From positions 1-64,000 of the forward strand of contig NZ_JAMTCP010000040.1 in NCBI RefSeq assembly GCF_024171885.1: a DNA stretch of 64,000 nt, in the 5' to 3' direction. Both the position numbers and the translations under genes were made by a program. Position 1 is the stretch's first letter, and the number at the start of each line of letters is the position of its first letter. The stretch is from Streptoalloteichus tenebrarius (GTDB lineage Bacteria > Actinomycetota > Actinomycetes > Mycobacteriales > Pseudonocardiaceae). This document shows, piece by piece, positions 58,841 through 64,000 of this stretch. The notes below the pieces were generated by a model that did not search any database, had not been told where the DNA came from, and worked only from the letters and a program-made list of their open reading frames with translations.

Positions 58841-61351
58841 ATGGATCTGCCCCCGCTCCCCGACCTGCCGGTCCGCGCCGTCCTCGACCACGTGAGCGCC
58901 ACGCTCACCGACTCTGGCACGGCGGTGCTGATCGCGCCGCCCGGCACCGGCAAGACCACCCTCGTGCCCCTCGCCCTGGCCGCGGGAACACCCGGACGGG
59001 TCGTCGTCGCCGAGCCACGCCGGCTGGCGACCCGGGCCGCCGCCGCCCGGATGGCCGAACTGCTCGGCCAACCGGTGGGACGCGCCGTGGGCTACTCGGT
59101 GCGCGGGGAACGCCGCGTGTCGCCGGACACCCGGGTCGAGGTCGTCACCTCGGGCCTGCTGGTCCGGCGGTTGCAGTCCGACCCCGAACTGTCCGGGGTG
59201 GACGTCGTCGTCCTCGACGAGTGCCACGAACGCCACCTGGACGCCGACCTGTCGCTCGCGCTCCTGCTCGACGCCCGCGCCGGCCTGCGGCCCGACCTGC
59301 GCGTCCTCGCCACCTCGGCCACGGTCAACGCCGAGCGGCTCGCCGCGCTGCTCGGCGGCGGCACCGACGCGCGGGTCGGCCCGGCGGGCGACGCCGCGTC
59401 CCTCGCGCCCACGGTCGTCGTGCGAGGCCGCACCCACCCGGTCCGGGTCAGCCACATGCCGCCCGCCAGGGGCGAGCGGACGGAGGCGTGCGTCGCCCGC
59501 GCCACGCGTGTGGCGCTGGCCGAGGGAGACGGCGACGTCCTGGTGTTCCTGCCGGGGGCGGCGGAGATCCGGCGCGTGGCCGAGCACCTGCGTGACCTCG
59601 ACGGGGTGGACGTCCTCCCCCTCCACGGCCGCCTGCCCTCCTCGGCGCAGGACGCCGCGCTCCGCCCCGGGCCCCGGCGGCGCGTGGTGCTGTCGACGGC
59701 CGTCGCCGAGTCGAGCCTGACCGTTCCCGGGGTCCGCACCGTGGTCGACTCCGGGCTCGCCCGGGTCCCGAGGATGGACCACCGGCGCGGCCTCGCCGGT
59801 CTCGCGACCGTGCGGGTGTCGGCGGCGGTGGCCGAGCAGCGGGCGGGACGCGCGGGCCGCGAGGCCCCCGGCCGCGTCTACCGGTGCTGGCCGGAACACG
59901 AGCACGCCACGTTGCCGCGCCACCCCGAGCCGGAGATCCGCGCCGCCGACCTGACCAGGCTCGCGCTGGAGCTGGCCTGTTGGGGCACGCCGGACGGCGA
60001 GGGCCTGGCCTGGTGGGACGCCCCGCCGGCCGGGGCGCTGGCGGCGGGACGCGAGGTGCTGCGCGGCCTCGGCGCGGTGGACGAGGCCGGCGCGGTGACC
60101 GACAGGGGCCGGCGGATGGCCGCCCTCGGGCTGCACCCCCGGCTGGCCAGGGCGCTGGTCGACGGCGCGGACGAGGTGGGGCCGCGCGCCGCCGCCGAGG
60201 TGGTCGCGCTGCTCGACGACGACTCGCTGACGTCGCGGACCGACCTCGCGGCGGCGGTGCGGGCGCTGCGGGCCGAGCGGCCCCGCCGGTGGGAGCGGGA
60301 GTCCGAGCGGCTGGCCAGGCTCGTCGGCGGCACGCCGCGACGCCACGAGGACCCGGCGCTCGTCGCGGCGCTGGCCTACCCGGAGCGCCTGGCCCGACGC
60401 CGCGCGCCAGGGTCCGACGTGTACCTGATGGCCGGGGGGACGGCCGTGGAGCTGCCGCCCGGCTCGGGTCTGGGCGAGGCGGAGTGGCTGGCCGTGGCGG
60501 TCGCCGACCGCGACCCCGGCCGCTCCCACGCCCGGGTGCGCCTGGCGGCCGTCGCGGACGAGCCGCTGGCCAGGCGGGCCGCCTCCCACCTTCTGTCCAC
60601 TGTGGACGAGGTGGACTGGGTCGACGGCGACGTGGTCGCCCGGCGCGTCGAACGGCTCGGCGCGATCACCCTGTCCGCCCGCCCCCTGCGGGACCCCGAG
60701 CCGGACCTGGTGCGGGACGCGCTCGTGCGGGGCCTGCGCTCCGACGGCCTCAATCTCCTCCGGTGGAGCGGGGACGCCCTCGCCCTGCGGGAGCGCATGG
60801 CCTTCCTGCGCCGGGTGCTCGGCGACCCGTGGCCGGCCGTCGACGACGACAGCCTGCTGGCCGAGAACGACACCGACGACACCCTCGGGCGGTGGCTCGG
60901 GCCGGAGCTGTCCACCGCGCGCCGGCGCGCCGACCTGGAGCGGGTGGACGCCGGCGCGGCCCTGCGTCGGCTGCTGCCGTGGCCGGAGGCCGCCCGGATG
61001 GACGAGCTGGCGCCGGAGCGGATCGCGGTCCCGTCGGGCAGCCGCGTGCGGGTCGACTACAGCACCGAGCAGCCGGTGCTCGCGGTCAAGGTGCAGGAGG
61101 TGTTCGGGTGGGACCGCACCCCGCGGATCGCCGACGGCCGGGTCCCGCTGCTGCTGCACCTGCTGTCACCCGCGCGCCGACCAGTCGCCGTGACCGCCGA
61201 CCTCGCCTCGTTCTGGCGGTCCGGCTGGCTCCAGGTGCGGGCCGAACTGCGCGGGCGCTACCCGAAGCACGCCTGGCCGGAGGACCCCACCACCGTCCCC
61301 GCCCACCGCGGCACCGCCCGCCGCGCCGGCGGCTCCGGTTCGGGAGGATGA
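58841..61351 (+). CDS. hrpB: ATP-dependent helicase HrpB
   Basis: The 836-residue protein has Walker A (APPGTGKTTLVPLAL), the DECH box (VVLDECHERHLDADLSLAL), SATVNAERLAALLGG, QRAGRAGREAPGRVYRCW, and the HrpB C-terminal part ending in FWRSGWLQVRAELRGRYPKH. HrpB is a DEAH-box RNA helicase of bacteria whose exact role is open. Length and motif order are standard. The DUF523 gene follows after 4 bases. Confidence 0.94.
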   Translation: MDLPPLPDLPVRAVLDHVSATLTDSGTAVLIAPPGTGKTTLVPLALAAGTPGRVVVAEPRRLATRAAAARMAELLGQPVGRAVGYSVRGERRVSPDTRVEVVTSGLLVRRLQSDPELSGVDVVVLDECHERHLDADLSLALLLDARAGLRPDLRVLATSATVNAERLAALLGGGTDARVGPAGDAASLAPTVVVRGRTHPVRVSHMPPARGERTEACVARATRVALAEGDGDVLVFLPGAAEIRRVAEHLRDLDGVDVLPLHGRLPSSAQDAALRPGPRRRVVLSTAVAESSLTVPGVRTVVDSGLARVPRMDHRRGLAGLATVRVSAAVAEQRAGRAGREAPGRVYRCWPEHEHATLPRHPEPEIRAADLTRLALELACWGTPDGEGLAWWDAPPAGALAAGREVLRGLGAVDEAGAVTDRGRRMAALGLHPRLARALVDGADEVGPRAAAEVVALLDDDSLTSRTDLAAAVRALRAERPRRWERESERLARLVGGTPRRHEDPALVAALAYPERLARRRAPGSDVYLMAGGTAVELPPGSGLGEAEWLAVAVADRDPGRSHARVRLAAVADEPLARRAASHLLSTVDEVDWVDGDVVARRVERLGAITLSARPLRDPEPDLVRDALVRGLRSDGLNLLRWSGDALALRERMAFLRRVLGDPWPAVDDDSLLAENDTDDTLGRWLGPELSTARRRADLERVDAGAALRRLLPWPEAARMDELAPERIAVPSGSRVRVDYSTEQPVLAVKVQEVFGWDRTPRIADGRVPLLLHLLSPARRPVAVTADLASFWRSGWLQVRAELRGRYPKHAWPEDPTTVPAHRGTARRAGGSGSGG

Positions 61352-61355
61352 GGAC

Positions 61356-61802
61356 ATGCTGCTGGTCAGTGCCTGCCTCGCCGGAGTCCCCTGCCGCTAC
61401 GACGGGCGAGCCAAGACGGTCGAGGAGCTGCGGGACGCGGTGGGCCGCGGCGAGGCGGTCGCGGTGTGCCCGGAGATGGCCGGCGGGCTGCGCACGCCGC
61501 GCCGACCCGCCGAGATCGTGGGCGGCACGGGCGACGACGTCCTCGCGGGACGCGCCCGTGTGCTGGACGACGCTGGTGAGGACCTCACCGAGGAGTTCGT
61601 GGCGGGAGCGCACCACGCGCTGGAGGTCGCGCGGCGGCACGGCGTCGACCGCGCCGTGCTCCACGACCGCAGCCCGAGCTGCGGCAGCCAGGCGATCTAC
61701 GACGGCGCGTTCCACGGCCGCACGGTCCCCGGCGCGGGCGTGACCGCCGCCCTCCTGCTCGCCCACGGCATCGAGGTCCAGCCGCCCGAGACCACCGGCT
61801 GA
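61356..61802 (+). CDS. DUF523 family protein
   Basis: The 148-residue protein shows the conserved DUF523 features VSACLAGVPCRYDG, VAVCPEMAGGL, PRRPAEI, AVLHDRSPSCG and the end of the family domain. The Cys-rich motifs suggest metal or cluster binding; the function is unknown. It is translated with hrpB, with GAGGAC before its ATG. Confidence 0.9.
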   Translation: MLLVSACLAGVPCRYDGRAKTVEELRDAVGRGEAVAVCPEMAGGLRTPRRPAEIVGGTGDDVLAGRARVLDDAGEDLTEEFVAGAHHALEVARRHGVDRAVLHDRSPSCGSQAIYDGAFHGRTVPGAGVTAALLLAHGIEVQPPETTG

Positions 61803-61967
61803 CGGCCTCGCCGACTCCCGTCGGCCTGCCCGGTGCCTGACCGTGTCGCGGCGGGGCCCCGGCAGGTCTCGTCGAGCGAAACCCCGGTGCGGACGGGTGA
61901 GAACCCTCGTCATGGTGACGTCACGTCCCTAACTTCACACGCGGCGTAACGACACGGGGAGGGCTCG

Positions 61968-63398
61968 ATGAGCGCACACCCGGACGGGACCAGGAGCGGT
62001 CGGCGACGGAGCTGGGCGGAGAGACAGGCCCTGGCCGCCCGCCTCACCGCCCGCATCGCGGCCCGCGAGGCGGAGCTGGCCGGAATGCTGCGCGACGCCA
62101 TGCACCACCCCGGACGCGTCGGCCTCGACCTCCTGCTGCACCCGAACGAGCTTCACCCCTTCGTGCCAGGGCCACTGGTCCACCCCGCGCCCGCGACCCC
62201 CGAGCCCCAGACCGGGCAGGCGGGCCACGGCCTGCTCGGCCGGCTGACCCGCCGACGCCCGCCGTCCACGCTCGTGGAGCGGGAGTGGGCCCGCGTGCAG
62301 GCCGACCAGGTCGCCGCCGACCACCAGCGGCAACTCGCCCTGGCAGCCGCGCGCCGGGCGCACACCGAACGCGCCCGCGTCTTACGGGAGCAGCTCCGCG
62401 AGGAACACGCCGGTGTGCGTCAGCTCGCCGCCCGCATCGCGTCGGGCGCGCCCGACGCCGTTCAGGACTACTTCGGTCGGGTGCTGCGTTGCTCGCCGTG
62501 GCCCGTGGGTCTCCCCCGGGCGGCCCTCGCCCTGCGCTACCAGCGCGCGGCACGACGACTGCTGGTCTCCTGGCCGTTGCCGCCCCGTGAGGTGATCCCG
62601 AGCGCCGCCGCGTTCCGCCCGGACCGGGGGCGGCGCGGCGTCGCGGCGGTGTCCCGCTCCGAGTCCGACTTCCGCACCCGCTACACGCACCTCCTCGCGG
62701 CCATCGCGCTCCGGGTGGCCCGGGACCTGTTCGCCGCCGACCACGACCGGCTGCTGACCGGCGTCGTCGTGAACGGCGAACTGTCCCGCCACAACCCGAT
62801 GAGCGGCCGTGACGACCGCGTCCCCCTCGTCAGCCTCGCGACCGAGCGCGCCGACTTCGAGCGCACGATCTCGACCGGCGACCCCGTCTCCTGGTTGGAG
62901 ACGCTGGACGGGGTGGTCTCCCCCGACCCCGAGGAGCCGGTGCGTCCCCTGGTGGACCTGCCACCCCGCGCCGAGCCACCACCGGCCGGCGGTGTGACCA
63001 CCGACGTGGCGCGCCTCTCGGCGGACGCCTTCGCCCAGTTGTCCCGCCGGCTGTGGGTCGCCGCCGGCCTCCGCGGCTGGACCCCGCGCGACACCGACGC
63101 CGGCCAGGTCGTGGCGACCGGGGAGTTGCCGACCGGCGGGGGTTGGGACCGGTGTCTGGTCGTGGTCCGCCGCGACCACGGGCCGAGCCCCGAGCACGCG
63201 GTGGAGCCCGTCGTCGCGGCGGCGCGGGAACTCAGGGCCGACCGCGCCGTCCTGGCCACGACCACCTGGTTCCCGCTCGCCACCCACCGCGCGGCGAGCC
63301 GGGACGCGCCGGTGCTCGACCTCGTCGAAGGCGACGCCCTCCGCGGGATGGCCCTCCGGCACCTGGGGATCGCGCTGACCGGGGTTCTCCCGGACTGA
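61968..63398 (+). CDS. Protein with degenerate Mrr-like restriction-endonuclease domain
   Basis: The 476-residue product has an Arg/Glu-rich helical N-terminal half (RQALAARLTARIAAREAELA) and a middle region like that of actinobacterial Mrr-type proteins (VVVNGELSRHNPMSGRDDRV, DPVSWLETLDGVVSPDP). A C-terminal Mrr-like fold follows (FAQLSRRLWVAAGLRGWTPR, CLVVVRRDHGPSPEHAV, LATTTWFPLATHRAA). The catalytic D and (Q/E)xK of Mrr nucleases are not conserved, since VVVRR replaces the QxK strand. It may bind DNA without cutting. The ATG follows GGGGAGGG. Confidence 0.7.
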   Translation: MSAHPDGTRSGRRRSWAERQALAARLTARIAAREAELAGMLRDAMHHPGRVGLDLLLHPNELHPFVPGPLVHPAPATPEPQTGQAGHGLLGRLTRRRPPSTLVEREWARVQADQVAADHQRQLALAAARRAHTERARVLREQLREEHAGVRQLAARIASGAPDAVQDYFGRVLRCSPWPVGLPRAALALRYQRAARRLLVSWPLPPREVIPSAAAFRPDRGRRGVAAVSRSESDFRTRYTHLLAAIALRVARDLFAADHDRLLTGVVVNGELSRHNPMSGRDDRVPLVSLATERADFERTISTGDPVSWLETLDGVVSPDPEEPVRPLVDLPPRAEPPPAGGVTTDVARLSADAFAQLSRRLWVAAGLRGWTPRDTDAGQVVATGELPTGGGWDRCLVVVRRDHGPSPEHAVEPVVAAARELRADRAVLATTTWFPLATHRAASRDAPVLDLVEGDALRGMALRHLGIALTGVLPD

Positions 63399-63510
63399 CC
63401 CCCCGAAACGGTCACCGTTCGTTGGCGCGCCGGCTCCTCGCCGGTCGGGCCCCCGTCACGCCTCATCGCCACGATCAGCGGCGGTTTCGCTACGGAAAGT
63501 GAGGTTCCCG

Positions 63511-64000
63511 GTGACGCCGTCCCCCCGGCCCGTCCTCGCCGCCGTCCTCGCGGCAGCCGTCTTCGCCACGCTTCCCGGCACCGCGCACGCCGCACCCGTC
63601 GAGGTGTCCCCCACCGTCGAGACCACGCCCGTCGCTCACAGCGGCGACGCCGCCGACGACCCCGCCGTGTGGGTGCACCCCACCGACCCGGCCAGGTCCC
63701 TAGTCATCGGGACCGATAAGGACGGCGCGCTGGAGACCTACGACCTGTCCGGCGCCCGCGTGCAGCGCATCACCGGCACCAAGCCGAACAACGTGGACCT
63801 CCGCGGCGACCTCGTGGTCACCGCGGACGACGACGTCCCGTCCGACGGCCGGATGCGCTTCTACCGGGTCGACCCGGCCACCCGACAGCTCACCGACGTC
63901 GGCGCGCTGAACGCCAGCGTCGACGAGCACGGCATCTGCGCCTACCGTTCGGCGCGCAGCGGCAGGACCTACGTCTTCGCCAACGACGTGACCGGCCGCG
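63511..64000 (+). CDS. Secreted 3-phytase (beta-propeller), 5' part
   Basis: From a GTG at 63511 (GAGG six bases upstream; an in-frame GTG at 63499 is possible) the product has a signal peptide (LAAVLAAAVFATLPGTAHA). The start of a beta-propeller phytase follows, with HSGDAADDPAVWVHPTDPA, GTDKDGALETYDL, NNVDLRGDLVVTADDD and EHGICAYRS. The phytase releases phosphate from inositol hexakisphosphate outside the cell and needs calcium. The gene runs off the right edge. Confidence 0.88.
   Translation, partial: MTPSPRPVLAAVLAAAVFATLPGTAHAAPVEVSPTVETTPVAHSGDAADDPAVWVHPTDPARSLVIGTDKDGALETYDLSGARVQRITGTKPNNVDLRGDLVVTADDDVPSDGRMRFYRVDPATRQLTDVGALNASVDEHGICAYRSARSGRTYVFANDVTGR

Overview
The DNA is very GC-rich, with GTG/TTG starts, an ESX-type WXG/EspG locus, DUF3558 lipoprotein and streptogrisin-like protease. 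This points to an actinomycete of the Pseudonocardiales (Streptoalloteichus/Saccharothrix-like). The 16S rRNA methyltransferase at 2902 looks, from memory, very like KamB of the nebramycin/apramycin producer Streptoalloteichus tenebrarius; no alignment was run.

Region 1 (1-1540) is a graveyard of IS5- and IS481-family transposase remnants. Region 2 (about 2.9-28.9 kb) is an aminoglycoside gene cluster bounded by the resistance methylase kamB on the left and a strong terminator on the right. It holds a full 2-deoxystreptamine set (2-deoxy-scyllo-inosose synthase, PLP aminotransferase, Zn dehydrogenase) and the first glycosyltransferase. It also holds a creatininase-family hydrolase that could be the missing deacetylase, an AprQ-like GMC oxidoreductase, an AprD4-like radical SAM diol dehydratase, and a secreted AprZ/StrK-like phosphatase. 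Around these lie unusual sugar genes: PseB-type dehydratase, PseG-type hydrolase, DegT aminotransferase, two NAD epimerases, an RfaE-type nucleotidyltransferase, a HAD phosphatase and a GH65 protein. A HemK-like methyltransferase, an alpha-toroid protein and a pentapeptide-repeat protein complete it. The core implied is a 3'-deoxy pseudodisaccharide (lividamine type) that is further glycosylated or elaborated, phosphorylated inside the cell, and dephosphorylated outside. The product cannot be fixed from the sequence.

Region 3 (about 28.9-46.0 kb) is an accessory island bracketed by two 62-bp copies (51/62 identical) of a hairpin element. Its centre is a tight four-gene operon (41089 to 32061, minus strand): a Cas4/RecB-like Fe-S nuclease, a zinc-ribbon/restriction-endonuclease protein, a DinG-like helicase and a pPIWI-RE protein. 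This is a predicted Argonaute-like anti-invader system, convergent with an unknown winged-helix/coiled-coil protein. Around it are degenerate genes (membrane protein, LapA, secreted-protein stub), a small winged-helix regulator with a palindromic operator, and a secreted NucA/NucB-type DNase followed by a small unknown protein.

Region 4 (46.0-64.0 kb) is ordinary chromosome: two identical tRNA-Ala(GGC) genes, a PaaK-like CoA ligase, DsbA-like and MauE/DoxX-like proteins, a VIT-family transporter, a streptogrisin-type protease, two paralogous LysR regulators, the ESX-linked locus, an MFS exporter, HrpB helicase, a DUF523 protein, a degenerate Mrr-like protein, and the start of a secreted beta-propeller phytase.
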